Below, piece after piece: positions 26,746-35,202 of a stretch of DNA of 64,000 bases. Below the pieces are notes generated by a model, which made no database searches, was not told the DNA's origin, and saw only the letters and a list, made by a program, of their open reading frames with translations. Position 1 is the stretch's first letter; each line of letters opens with the position of its first letter. Source of the stretch: Actinokineospora fastidiosa (lineage in GTDB: Bacteria > Actinomycetota > Actinomycetes > Mycobacteriales > Pseudonocardiaceae); assembly GCF_014648415.1 (NCBI RefSeq), contig NZ_BMRB01000011.1, positions 1-64,000 of the forward strand, read 5' to 3'. Both the position numbers and the translations under genes were made by a program.

Positions 26746-28241
26746 GGCAGCGCCCTCCGGTCGAGCTTGCCGTTGGCGGTGCGGGGGAGTTCGGCGAGGA
26801 ACACGACCTTCTCCGGGGTCTTGTGCGGGGACAGCCGCGCGCGGACGTACTCGCGCAGCTCCTCGCCCTCCACCCCGTCGCCGACCACGTAGGCCCACAG
26901 CCGCGTGAGGCCGTCGGTGTCGTGGCCCGCGACCGCGCACTCGACGACGGCCGGGTGGCCGATCAGGCAGTGCTCGATCTCGGCAGGCGCGACCCAGACG
27001 CCGCTGACCTTGAGCAGGTCGTCCGCCCGGCCCCGGTAGGTGAACGCGCCGTCCGGCCCCCGCGTGACCAGGTCGGCCGTGCGCACGGTCCCCGGCGCGG
27101 GGAACGTCAGCGCGGTCTTGTCGGGGTCGCCCTCGTAGCGCAGGGCGACGCTGTCGCCGGTGACCTCCAGCGCGCCCACCGTGCCGTCGGGCACCTCGGC
27201 GCCGTCGGGGTCGACCACCCGCGCGGTGTAGCCCGGGACGGGCACGCCGATGGTGCCCGGCCGCGGCGTGCCGGGCCGGTTGGACAGGAAGATGTGGTAC
27301 GCCTCCGACGAGCCCATCCCGTCGACCACCTCGACGCCGAAGCGGTCCATCCACTTGCGGTGCAGCTCCCTCGGCAGCGCCTCGCCAGCCGACGTGCACA
27401 GCCGCAGGCAGCTCAGGTCCTGATCGGACGGATGGGCCACCATCGCGCTCATCATCGTCGGCACGTTGACCAGGATCGTCGGCCGGTGCTCCGCGATGAG
27501 GTCGAACACGCGCTCGGGCGTGGTCCGCTCGGGGAACACGACGCCCGCGCCGCCCGCGCCGAACGGGAACAGGGCGGCGAGGTCGCGGGCGTAGCCGAAG
27601 AACAGCTTGGGCACCGGGAGGACGACGTCGTCGCGGTCGAGCGCCAGCACGCCCTGGGCGTAGGCGAGGTTGCTGAACAGCGGGCTGCGGGCGGTGTGCA
27701 CGCACGCCTTGGGCCTGCCCGTGCTGCCCGTGGTGAACTTCCAGAGCACCTCGTCGTCCAGCCCGACCGGCGCCGTCTCGGCCTCCGGGGTGGCGGCCTC
27801 GGCCAGCACGTCGAGGTCGAACTCGTTGTCACGCAGGTCCCGGCCGCCCGCGTCCGCGACGAGCACGCGGCGGCCCCCGGTCCCGGCCTCGCGGACGCGG
27901 TCGATCGTCAGCGGGTCGACGATCACCACGGTGGCGTCGGTGTAGCCGATGAAGTAGGCGAGGTCCTTGGCGGGCAGGAAGGTGTAGACCTCGGCGGTGA
28001 CCGCGCCCGCGCGCTGCGCGCCGAACCAGGCGGCGACGAAGTCCAGGCCGTCGGAGAGGGCGAGCAGCACCCTGTCGCCCTGCCGCACGCCCAACGCGCG
28101 CAGCACCCCGGCCAGACGGTTGGCCCGCTCGGTGAGCTCGGCATAGGTGATCGGGCCGTCGGTGGTCAGCAGCGCGGTGCGGGGGCCGTCGCCGCGATCG
28201 AGGGCGGCGTCGAGGAAGCGGGCGGCGATGTTGGCGTCCAT
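26742..28241 (-). CDS. Benzoate-CoA ligase-type enzyme (probable 2-aminobenzoate-CoA ligase)
   Basis: 499 residues from ATG 28241. It is an AMP-forming ligase: P-loop FTTGSTGRPKACVHT, the benzoate-ligase-type KLFFGYARDLAALFPF, the A8 region TADLVTRGPDGAFTYRGRAD, and the catalytic Lys in ANGKLDRRALP. The KLFF segment and length fit the benzoate/2-aminobenzoate CoA ligase subgroup rather than fatty acid ligases. With kynureninase across the divergent promoter, anthranilate is the likely substrate; that is inference from context. Confidence 0.85.
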   Translation of the reverse strand: MDANIAARFLDAALDRGDGPRTALLTTDGPITYAELTERANRLAGVLRALGVRQGDRVLLALSDGLDFVAAWFGAQRAGAVTAEVYTFLPAKDLAYFIGYTDATVVIVDPLTIDRVREAGTGGRRVLVADAGGRDLRDNEFDLDVLAEAATPEAETAPVGLDDEVLWKFTTGSTGRPKACVHTARSPLFSNLAYAQGVLALDRDDVVLPVPKLFFGYARDLAALFPFGAGGAGVVFPERTTPERVFDLIAEHRPTILVNVPTMMSAMVAHPSDQDLSCLRLCTSAGEALPRELHRKWMDRFGVEVVDGMGSSEAYHIFLSNRPGTPRPGTIGVPVPGYTARVVDPDGAEVPDGTVGALEVTGDSVALRYEGDPDKTALTFPAPGTVRTADLVTRGPDGAFTYRGRADDLLKVSGVWVAPAEIEHCLIGHPAVVECAVAGHDTDGLTRLWAYVVGDGVEGEELREYVRARLSPHKTPEKVVFLAELPRTANGKLDRRALP

Positions 28242-28972
28242 CACTCCTCCGTGACCAGCTCGGCGATCGTCTCCAGCAGCAGTTCGGCCAGGGTGTCGAA
28301 AGTGGACTCGCCCTCGGCGGCGCTGGCCTCGGCGGGCGCGCCGCAGTAGGCGCGGTCCATGCCCATCGCCGGGAAGTCCTCGGCGCCCGCCCGCATCCGC
28401 GCGGGCATGTCGACGTGGTTCTCCGGCAGGCTCGCCATGGCCTCGGTGTCGACGAGGTCGGGACGGTCGGCCAGGACCAGCGAGGTCTCGTAGCGGCCCG
28501 CGTGGCAGGAGCCGGTGCGGAACTCCTCGGTCAGCCGCTGCGCGACGGCCCGCCGGGTCAGGTCCAGATTGCCGGTCCGCACGCCGCGCTCGGCCAGCGT
28601 CCGCACGGCCCTGCGGACCGCGGCGACCTGGCCGGGCTCGAAGTGGTTGTTGACGATCACCACGTGCGGAAATCCCTGTGCGGCAAGGGAAGCGCAGACC
28701 TGGACGATCAGGTCGTGCAGCACGTCCTCCTCGACGCCGACCGCGCCCGGGAACGCCGCGCTCATGCGCGTCACGCCGTAGGGGATCGGCGGCAGCACGC
28801 GCACCGGGACCCGGGCGGCGACCCGCTCGCACACGCCGGTCGAGATCAGCAGGTCGGTGTTGAGCGGCGCGTGCGGGCCGTGCGGCTCGATCGCGCCGAG
28901 CGGCAGCAGCAGCACCGGCGGGTCGGCGGCGAGGTCGCCCACCGCGGGGGAGGTCAGGTCGGCGAAGTTCAC
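28241..28972 (-). CDS. Creatininase-family metal-dependent amidohydrolase
   Basis: 243 residues from GTG 28972, overlapping the upstream gene by 4 nt and sharing the A of TGATG with the ligase start. Metal-binding motifs are intact: LGAIEPHGPHAPLNTD (Glu, His, Asp), VNNHFEPGQ and GSCHAGRYETSLVL. The family includes creatininase and the ArfB-type formamide hydrolase of deazaflavin/archaeal riboflavin synthesis. Tryptophan dioxygenase needs a formamidase to give kynurenine and no KynB-type gene is present, so this enzyme is a candidate N-formylkynurenine (or N-formylanthranilate) deformylase. That assignment is inference. Confidence 0.85.
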   Translation of the reverse strand: MNFADLTSPAVGDLAADPPVLLLPLGAIEPHGPHAPLNTDLLISTGVCERVAARVPVRVLPPIPYGVTRMSAAFPGAVGVEEDVLHDLIVQVCASLAAQGFPHVVIVNNHFEPGQVAAVRRAVRTLAERGVRTGNLDLTRRAVAQRLTEEFRTGSCHAGRYETSLVLADRPDLVDTEAMASLPENHVDMPARMRAGAEDFPAMGMDRAYCGAPAEASAAEGESTFDTLAELLLETIAELVTEE

Positions 28973-30996
28973 CCCAGCTCCTCCAGCGGTGTCGGCCGAG
29001 GGCTCAGCGCGCACAGGTCGGCGCGGCCAGCGGCGAGGACGGTGTTGGCCTCGTCCGCGGTGGTGAGGTAGCCGCCGACCAGCGTGCGGACCCCGGCCTC
29101 CGCGCGCACGCGGTCCGACAGCGCCGTGAGGTGGCCGGGCCCGTAGTCGGGCCGGGACTCGGCGACGGTGTGCCCGGCCCGCACGTGCACCACGTCCGCG
29201 CCGCGCTCCCGCGCCTGGCGGGCGACGGCCACGCCGTCGTCGGCGGTCAGGCCGCCGGGGGCGAGGTCGTCGACGCAGAGCCGGACGATCAGCGGCCCGG
29301 CCCACGCCGCGCGCACGGCGTCGAGCACGGCCAGCGGGAACGCCCGGGTCTCCGGACGGCGGTTGGTGAGCGGCGACAGGAAACCGGCCAGCAGGTGCCC
29401 GTCCGCGAGGTCCAGCTCCAGCACGTCGGCGTCGCCCGCGTGCCCCGCGGCGGCGACGAACCGCGCGGTGAGGCCGTCGAGGTCCGTCAGCTCGGTCGGG
29501 ACGGCGCTGAACGGGCCGTACGGGAGCGCGGACGCGGCCACCAGCGGCCACGCCTGGTCCGGCGGCAGCGGGATGTCCGCGCCCCACTCCGGCGACCGGG
29601 TGGCCCCGCGCGCCCCGGCGTGGGTCAGCCGGACGGCGAGCAGGCCGCCCGCGGCGTGGACGGCGTCGGCCAGCTTGGTCCACGGCTCCGGCGAGTCCAG
29701 CACCGGCGTCTCCGGGCAGACGCGCCCCTCCGGCGACACCGCCGCCGCGACAGCGACCAGGCCCGCGCCCGCGCGGACCGCGTCGACCGCCGATCCCGGC
29801 GATGCGTCGGCGACAATCCGGTTCGGCAGCCGCACGGCGCCGAGGTCGAGCGGGGTGAACACCGGCGGCGGCACCACGGCGCCCGGCGCCGCGCCCGCGA
29901 ACGCGGCGTCGGCCACCCGCACCAGGTCCGGATCGCGGGCGGCGAGGTTGGCGTGCGAGACCCGGCCGCTGCGGGTGAGCAGGTTGACCGCGAACTGGAT
30001 CGGCCGGTAGCCGGTGTAGCGGGCGGTGCGCAGGAAGTACGCCGCGCTGTCGCCCGCGGCCTTCTGGAACCGCTCGACGACGGGCTGGCGCTCGCCCTCG
30101 TACTCGGCCAGCGCGGCGGTCAGGTCGCCGTTGCGCTCCAGCGCCGCGGCGAGGGCGACCGCGTCCTCCATCGCCAGCTTCGTGCCCGAGCCGATGGAGA
30201 AGTGCGCGGTGTGCGCGGCGTCGCCGATGAGCACCAGGTTGCCGTCGTACCAGCGCTTGCAGCTCACCCGGGGGAAGTCGAGCCAGCGCGAGCGGTTGGA
30301 CAGCAGCGCGTGCCCGGCCAGGTCCTCGGCGAAGACCCGCTCGCAGAAGGCGATGCTCTCCGCCTCGGTGACGCCGTCCAGCCCGGCACGCCGCCACACC
30401 GGCTCGGCGCACTCGACGATCCACGTGCCCCGGTGCTCGTCGAACGGGTAGGCGTGCGCCTGGAACAGGCCGTGCTCGGTCTCGCGGAAACTGAAGGTGA
30501 ACGCATCCAGCGGCAGGTCGGTGCCGAACCAGACGTACTTGCCGCCCTCCGGCCGCACGGCCGCGCCGAACCGCCGGGCGTCGCGGAAGCGGCTGTTGGC
30601 CCCGTCCGCGGCCACCACGAGGTCGGCGTCCGGCAGCGTGTCGACCTCCACGCCGAAGCGCAGGTCCGCGCCCAGGTCGCGGGCGCGCTCCTGCAGGATC
30701 GCCAGCAGCCGGGTGCGGGCGATCGCGGTGAAGTCGTTGCCGCCCGCGCGCACGAGCCTGCCGCCGAACCGGATGTCCACAGCGGACCAGCGGGCGAAGG
30801 AGTCGGTGATCGCCTGGTGCGTGGGCACGTCCGCGTCGCGCAGCGCGCCGAGCGTGCCCGCGGAGAACACCACGCCCCAGCCGAACGTGGCGTCGGGGGC
30901 GTTGCGCTCCAGCACCGTGACCGCGTGCCCGGCCTTGCGCAGCAGGATCGCCAGGTAGAGCCCGGCGGGCCCGCCGCCGATGACGACCGTCCTCAC
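28969..30996 (-). CDS. FAD monooxygenase / old-yellow-enzyme fusion, 2-aminobenzoyl-CoA monooxygenase/reductase-like
   Basis: 675 residues from GTG 30996. Residues 1-375 are a flavin monooxygenase: GGGPAG at 7-12 and LIGDAAHTAHFSIGSGTKLA at 257-276, as in salicylyl-CoA 5-hydroxylases. Residues 380-675 are an old-yellow-enzyme barrel: FTPLDLGAVRLPNRIVAD, RLTHAGARG and HLLAGFLSPLTNRR. This exact two-domain order is that of 2-aminobenzoyl-CoA monooxygenase/reductase of Azoarcus, which hydroxylates then reduces the ring of anthraniloyl-CoA without ring cleavage. The neighbouring ligase and the tryptophan genes fit this. Salicylyl-CoA as the substrate is the alternative. Confidence 0.85.
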   Translation of the reverse strand: MRTVVIGGGPAGLYLAILLRKAGHAVTVLERNAPDATFGWGVVFSAGTLGALRDADVPTHQAITDSFARWSAVDIRFGGRLVRAGGNDFTAIARTRLLAILQERARDLGADLRFGVEVDTLPDADLVVAADGANSRFRDARRFGAAVRPEGGKYVWFGTDLPLDAFTFSFRETEHGLFQAHAYPFDEHRGTWIVECAEPVWRRAGLDGVTEAESIAFCERVFAEDLAGHALLSNRSRWLDFPRVSCKRWYDGNLVLIGDAAHTAHFSIGSGTKLAMEDAVALAAALERNGDLTAALAEYEGERQPVVERFQKAAGDSAAYFLRTARYTGYRPIQFAVNLLTRSGRVSHANLAARDPDLVRVADAAFAGAAPGAVVPPPVFTPLDLGAVRLPNRIVADASPGSAVDAVRAGAGLVAVAAAVSPEGRVCPETPVLDSPEPWTKLADAVHAAGGLLAVRLTHAGARGATRSPEWGADIPLPPDQAWPLVAASALPYGPFSAVPTELTDLDGLTARFVAAAGHAGDADVLELDLADGHLLAGFLSPLTNRRPETRAFPLAVLDAVRAAWAGPLIVRLCVDDLAPGGLTADDGVAVARQARERGADVVHVRAGHTVAESRPDYGPGHLTALSDRVRAEAGVRTLVGGYLTTADEANTVLAAGRADLCALSPRPTPLEELG

Positions 30997-31835
30997 GCGA
31001 CCACCTCGGCCAGCCGCTCCGCCTCCGCGGGGTCGGCGGTGGACGGGAACAGGATCAGCTCGTCGCAGCCCGCGTCGGCGTAGCCGCGGATGAAGTCGCG
31101 CACCTCGCGCGCGGTGGTCAGCGCCCCGGCCGCGATGCGCTCGGCGAACGGGCCGGTGAAGGCGTAGTAGTCGCGCAGGTAGTCCCGGCCTCGGTCGGCG
31201 TCGGTGAGCGCGATGTAGCCCTGGCCCCAGAGCCACGGGCTGCCCGGGCGGCCCAGGTCCTGCCAGGCTGCGCGCGCCTTCGCCGCGGCGGAGGCGAACG
31301 CCCGGGGCGGGCCGCCGCCGTGGGCGTAGCCGTCGCCGTAGCGGGCCATCCTGGCCAGCGCGGCCCCGCTCGACCCGCCGACGAGCAGGCCGACGCCGGG
31401 TCCGCCGAAGCGCGGCACGGGGAACTCGGCGATCTCGCCGCGCAGGTAGGCCAGCTGGGTGGACAGCGCCCGGCCCCTGGTCCGGTGGTCGGCGCCCGCG
31501 GCCGCGTAGTCGTCGCGGCGGGCGCCGACGGCCAGGCCGAGGGTGAGCCTGCCGGGGGCGAGCGCGTCGATCGCGGCGGCCTGCTTGGCCAGCAGCGCGG
31601 GGGAGCGCAGCGGGCCGATGGCGATCATCGTGGCCAGCCCGATCCGGGTGGTCACCGCGGCGGCGGCCGACAGCGCGGCGAAGGGCTCGACGCTGTCGTA
31701 GCGGAGCCGGTCGAGGACGCCCAGGGTGCTGAACGGGCCCGCGTCGGCCGCTCGCGCCCAGTCCAGCAGGCCGGTCCCGGTCACCCCGGGGACGGTCGTG
31801 GGCAATCCGATTCCGACCTGCACCAGCCACACCAC
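30993..31835 (-). CDS. LLM-class (luciferase-like) flavin-dependent oxidoreductase
   Basis: 280 residues from GTG 31835; the third codon or GTG 31824 are other possible starts, since the fold begins at QVGIGLP. The bacterial luciferase-like barrel is seen in TRIGLATMIAIGPLRSPALLAKQAAAIDAL (shortened here to its key parts) and GRLTLGLAVGARRDDY. It would use F420H2 or FMNH2. First gene of the leftward catabolic operon. Its reaction in the pathway is not known. Confidence 0.82.
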   Translation of the reverse strand: MVWLVQVGIGLPTTVPGVTGTGLLDWARAADAGPFSTLGVLDRLRYDSVEPFAALSAAAAVTTRIGLATMIAIGPLRSPALLAKQAAAIDALAPGRLTLGLAVGARRDDYAAAGADHRTRGRALSTQLAYLRGEIAEFPVPRFGGPGVGLLVGGSSGAALARMARYGDGYAHGGGPPRAFASAAAKARAAWQDLGRPGSPWLWGQGYIALTDADRGRDYLRDYYAFTGPFAERIAAGALTTAREVRDFIRGYADAGCDELILFPSTADPAEAERLAEVVA

Positions 31836-31867
31836 CCTGTGCGCCGACGGTCCTGCGGACGATCAAA

Positions 31868-31904
31868 ACGTTACGGTTGACTCGGGTGGGGTGTCAACTA
31901 AACT
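31868..31904. promoter_or_regulatory. Divergent promoter pair sharing the palindrome GTTGAC-N11-GTCAAC
   Basis: The palindrome GTTGAC (31876-31881) ... GTCAAC (31893-31898) supplies both -35 boxes. Rightward: TTGACT 31877-31882, 16-nt spacer, -10 TAAACT 31899-31904, then 7 nt to the GTG of the PaaX-like gene (leaderless). Leftward: TTGACA (complement of 31892-31897), 18-nt spacer, TAACGT (complement of 31868-31873), giving a leader of about 26 nt before the LLM gene. A dimeric repressor bound here would block both promoters; the PaaX-like product is the obvious candidate. Confidence 0.65.
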
Positions 31905-31911
31905 GCGACCC

Positions 31912-32703
31912 GTGTCCGACAGCGCTCCCCAGGACCTCGTCCTGACCATCCTCGGGGCGCACCTGCGGCCACGCGAGTCGGCCGCGGTGTGGTCCGGCGG
32001 GCTGGTGACCCTGCTCGGCGGCTTCGGCTACACGGCAGGGGCCAGCCGCGTCGCCCTCAACCGGCTGGTCGGCGGCGGACTGCTCGCGCGGGCCAGGGAG
32101 GGCAGGCTCGTGCACTACACGCTCACCCAGCGCGCGGTCGACGTCCTCGCCGAGGGCGACGAGCGCATCTTCGGCCTCGGCGCGGAGCGCCCCGGCCCGG
32201 TGGCCTGGACCGTGCTGTGGCACAGCATCCCCGAGGAGCGCCGCGACGCGCGGTCGCGGCTGGTGCGCAGGCTGCGCTTCCTCGGCTTCGGCCAGGTCCA
32301 GGACGGGGCCTGGCTCGCCGCGCACGACCGCGCCGCGCAGGTCACCCGGCTGTGCGCCGACCTCGGGGTGGAGCGCCACGCGGGCGTGCTGGTCGGCGCG
32401 CCGGTCCCCGGCTTCGCCGACTTCGCCCGCCGGGTGTGGGACCTCGACGCCCTGGCCGCCCGCTACCGCGCGTTCGTCACCGACTTCGCCGACATCCGCG
32501 CCGACTCCGACGCCGCGGCGTTCCACCTGCGGGTCCGGCTGGTGCACGCGTTCCGGCAGTTCGCGCTGCTGGACCCGGAACTGCCCGCCGACATCGTCGC
32601 GCCACCCCCCGACCGGGCCGCGGCCGTGCGGCTCTTCCATGACCGGTATCCCGCGCTGGAGGCCCCGGCGCGGCGGCACTTCGACGGAGTGATGACGCCG
32701 TGA
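31912..32703 (+). CDS. PaaX-family transcriptional regulator
   Basis: 263 residues from GTG 31912. An N-terminal winged helix (residues 8-85: DLVLTILGAHLRPRESAAVW, then RVALNRLVGGGLLARAREGR) is followed by the PaaX central and C-terminal domains (ERPGPVAWTVLWHSIPEERR; RVWDLDALAARYRAFVTDF). PaaX represses phenylacetate genes until phenylacetyl-CoA binds. Here the gene is coupled to kynA and kynU and divergent from a CoA-ester pathway, so an anthraniloyl-CoA-type inducer is a reasonable inference. Confidence 0.87.
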   Translation: MSDSAPQDLVLTILGAHLRPRESAAVWSGGLVTLLGGFGYTAGASRVALNRLVGGGLLARAREGRLVHYTLTQRAVDVLAEGDERIFGLGAERPGPVAWTVLWHSIPEERRDARSRLVRRLRFLGFGQVQDGAWLAAHDRAAQVTRLCADLGVERHAGVLVGAPVPGFADFARRVWDLDALAARYRAFVTDFADIRADSDAAAFHLRVRLVHAFRQFALLDPELPADIVAPPPDRAAAVRLFHDRYPALEAPARRHFDGVMTP

Positions 32704-33521
32704 CGGATCAACCAGCGACCGACCAAGCAGCGACCGACCGTTCGGCCGCTCTCACCTACACCTCCTACCTGGCGCTCGACGAGGTCCTCGGCGCCCAGCG
32801 CCCCCGCTCCGACGAGCACGACGAGCCGCTGTTCATCGTCGTGCACCAGGTCTACGAGCTGTGGTTCAAGCAGATCCTGCACGAGCTGGCCCACCTGCAG
32901 GAGCGCCTGGCGGCGGGCGACACCGCGCACGCCGTGCGCACGCTGCGCCGCGTCCTGACGATCCTCAAGGTCGTCGTCGCCCAGATCGACGTGCTGGAGA
33001 CGATGACCCCGCGCCAGTTCACCAGCTTCCGTGCCCGGCTGGACTCATCGAGCGGCTTCCAGTCGGCGCAGTTCCGCGAGCTGGAGGCCGTGCTCGGCCG
33101 CCGCGACCGCCGCGCGTTCGCCCACTACCCCGACGGCGGCGCCCAGCGCGCGTCGATCGAGGCCGCGATGAGCAGGCCGTCGCTGATGGACTCCTTCGTC
33201 GCCTACCTGGTCAAGCACGGCTACACCGTCCCCGACGCCGTCGTCTCGCGCGACGTGCGCGAGCCGTGGGCGGAGTGCCCCGAGTTCCAGCAGGTCCTGC
33301 TGCAGGTCTACACCGACGACGCCGGTCCCTCCACTGTGGCCGAACATCTCGTCGACCTCGACGAGGGCATGCAGGAGTGGCGCTACCGGCACGTCAAGAT
33401 GGTCGAGCGGACCATCGGCGACAAGATGGGCTCGGGCGGCTCGGCGGGCGCGAAGTACCTGCGCGGCACCCTGTTCCAGCCGGTGTTCCCGGACCTGTGG
33501 GCCGTCCGGAGCGTGCTGTGA
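32700..33521 (+). CDS. kynA: Tryptophan 2,3-dioxygenase
   Basis: 273 residues from GTG 32700, overlapping the regulator stop. This heme enzyme opens the indole ring to N-formylkynurenine. The family core starts LTYTSYLALDEVLGAQ, the distal His49 lies in FIVVHQVYELWFKQIL, and the proximal heme ligand His231 in WRYRHVKMVERTIGDKMGSG. Length and motifs are normal, so it should be active. Confidence 0.94.
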   Translation: MTDQPATDQAATDRSAALTYTSYLALDEVLGAQRPRSDEHDEPLFIVVHQVYELWFKQILHELAHLQERLAAGDTAHAVRTLRRVLTILKVVVAQIDVLETMTPRQFTSFRARLDSSSGFQSAQFRELEAVLGRRDRRAFAHYPDGGAQRASIEAAMSRPSLMDSFVAYLVKHGYTVPDAVVSRDVREPWAECPEFQQVLLQVYTDDAGPSTVAEHLVDLDEGMQEWRYRHVKMVERTIGDKMGSGGSAGAKYLRGTLFQPVFPDLWAVRSVL

Positions 33522-34672
33522 GCCTCGCCGAGCACTACACCCGCTTCCAGGTCTCCTCCCGGCTGCTGCTGACCGGCCACTCCCACCAGGCGTGGCCCGA
33601 CGTGGCCAGGGACGCCCAGCTCGCCGCGTTCGACGCCGCGGCGTCCCTTGTGGACGGCAAGTGGGGCGAGGCGTTCGCCAAGGCCGACCGCGTGCGCGAG
33701 CACTTCCGCACGCTGCTGTCCGACCCCGGCGGCGACATCGCCCTGGGGCAGAACACCCACGAGCTGGTGATCCGCTTCCTGTCCGCGCTGGATCTGCGCG
33801 CGCGTCCGCGCCTGGTCACCACCGACGGCGAGTTCCACACGCTGCGCAGGCAGCTGTCCCGGCTCGCCGAGGCCGGGCTGGAGGTCGTGCGCGTGCCCGC
33901 CGCGCCCGCCGACACGCTCGCCGCCCGGCTGGCGTCCGAAGTGGACGACCGGACCGCCGCGGTCATGGTCTCCTCGGTGCTGTTCGAGACCGCGCGGATC
34001 GTCCCCGACCTCGGCGAGCTGATGGCAGTCTCGGCCAAGGTCGGCGCGGAGCTGCTGGTCGACGCCTATCACGCGCTCGGCGTGGTGCCGTTCCCGCTGG
34101 ACAGGCAGGGCCTGGCCGACGCCTGGATCGTCGGCGGCGGCTACAAGTACCTGCAGCTGGGGGAGGGCAACTGCTTCCTGCGCCTGCCCGCCCACGCCCA
34201 GTCCCTCCGTCCCGTCCTGACCGGCTGGTTCGCCGAGTTCGACACCCTCGCCGCCGAGCGCGACCCGTCCCACGTCGACTACGCCCCCGGCGCCCACCGC
34301 TTCGCGGGCTCGACCTACGACCCCACCAGCCACTACCGCGCCGCCAGGGTCGCGGACTTCTTCGCCGAGCAGGGCCTCACCGACGCCGTGCTCCGCGAGA
34401 TCTCCCTGCGCCAGACCACCCTGCTCGCGACCGAGTTCGACGCGCTCGACCTGCCGCCGGAGGTGATCACCCGCGACCGTGACCTGCCCCGCACGTCCTA
34501 CGGCGGCTTCCTCGCCCTGCGCTCACCCAGGGCCGCCGAGTTGCAGAGCGCTCTGCGCGAGCGCGGCGTCCTCACCGACAACCGCGGCGAGCACCTGCGC
34601 TTCGGCCCCGCGCCGTACCTGACCGACGACCAGCTCCGCTCGGCGATGGCGGTGCTGAAGGAGGTCTGCTAG
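33518..34672 (+). CDS. kynU: Kynureninase-family PLP enzyme
   Basis: 384 residues from GTG 33518, overlapping the kynA stop. A fold-type I, class V-like PLP enzyme with the Schiff-base Lys in VGGGYKYLQLGEGN and the PLP Asp in LLVDAYHALGVVPF. Next to tryptophan dioxygenase it should split kynurenine into anthranilate and alanine. It is slightly shorter than classical kynureninase (about 415 aa) and the Lys context differs from the usual SYKY, so the annotation relies partly on context. Confidence 0.85.
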   Translation: MSLAEHYTRFQVSSRLLLTGHSHQAWPDVARDAQLAAFDAAASLVDGKWGEAFAKADRVREHFRTLLSDPGGDIALGQNTHELVIRFLSALDLRARPRLVTTDGEFHTLRRQLSRLAEAGLEVVRVPAAPADTLAARLASEVDDRTAAVMVSSVLFETARIVPDLGELMAVSAKVGAELLVDAYHALGVVPFPLDRQGLADAWIVGGGYKYLQLGEGNCFLRLPAHAQSLRPVLTGWFAEFDTLAAERDPSHVDYAPGAHRFAGSTYDPTSHYRAARVADFFAEQGLTDAVLREISLRQTTLLATEFDALDLPPEVITRDRDLPRTSYGGFLALRSPRAAELQSALRERGVLTDNRGEHLRFGPAPYLTDDQLRSAMAVLKEVC

Positions 34673-34677
34673 AACTC

Positions 34678-34738
34678 GCAACCAACGGTTGCGCATGCCA
34701 GCGCCGGTCGAGTACCGTCGTTCGCAACCAAAGGTTGC
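34678..34738 (+). promoter_or_regulatory. Twin 15-bp operators GCAACC-NNN-GGTTGC around a promoter
   Basis: GCAACCAACGGTTGC (34678-34692) and GCAACCAAAGGTTGC (34724-34738) are near-identical palindromes, 46 bp centre to centre. Between them, TTGCGC (34689-34694), an 18-nt spacer and TACCGT (34713-34718) make a plausible promoter, whose -35 and start point would be covered by the two sites. They precede the SRPBCC-ArsR operon, so autoregulation by the ArsR-type protein is likely. Confidence 0.7.
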
Positions 34739-34752
34739 AAATGGAGGTTCCC

Positions 34753-35202
34753 ATGGAATACGGCACGATCGAGCGGGAGATCCACGTCGACGCCTCGCCG
34801 GAGGTGGTCTTCGAGGTCGTCAGCCGCCCCGAGCACATCGCGCAGTGGTGGTCCGACGCCGCGGACTTCGACCCGACCCCGGGCGCGGTCGGCGAGCTCG
34901 TCTGGGGCGAGCGGGCGCAGGTCGCCCCGATCACCGTGGTCGACGCCCAGCCGCCCCGGCTGTTCTCGTTCCGCTGGTGCTACCCCGGCGACGACGTCAA
35001 GGCCGACACCGCGCTGCTGATCACCTTCGAGCTGACCCCGTCCGACGAGGGCACCACGGTCCGGATGACCGAGACGGGGTTCCGCGAGATGGGCTGGACG
35101 GAGGCCAAGCTGCTGGAGACCTACAACGACCACTGCTCGGGCTGGGACACCTTCATCCCCCGGCTCGCCGACTACATCGGGGGGCTGGTGTCGGCCCGGT
35201 GA
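34753..35202 (+). CDS. SRPBCC (AHSA1/START-like) domain protein
   Basis: 149 residues from ATG 34753, preceded by GGAGG at 34743-34747; an upstream in-frame TTG at 34735 lies inside the operator and is less likely. The fold begins IEREIHVDASPEVVFEVVS, continues HIAQWWSDAADFDPTPG and ends with the long helix YNDHCSGWDTFIPRLADYIG. These proteins bind hydrophobic ligands. Pairs with a downstream ArsR-type regulator are common in actinomycetes. Confidence 0.83.
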   Translation: MEYGTIEREIHVDASPEVVFEVVSRPEHIAQWWSDAADFDPTPGAVGELVWGERAQVAPITVVDAQPPRLFSFRWCYPGDDVKADTALLITFELTPSDEGTTVRMTETGFREMGWTEAKLLETYNDHCSGWDTFIPRLADYIGGLVSAR

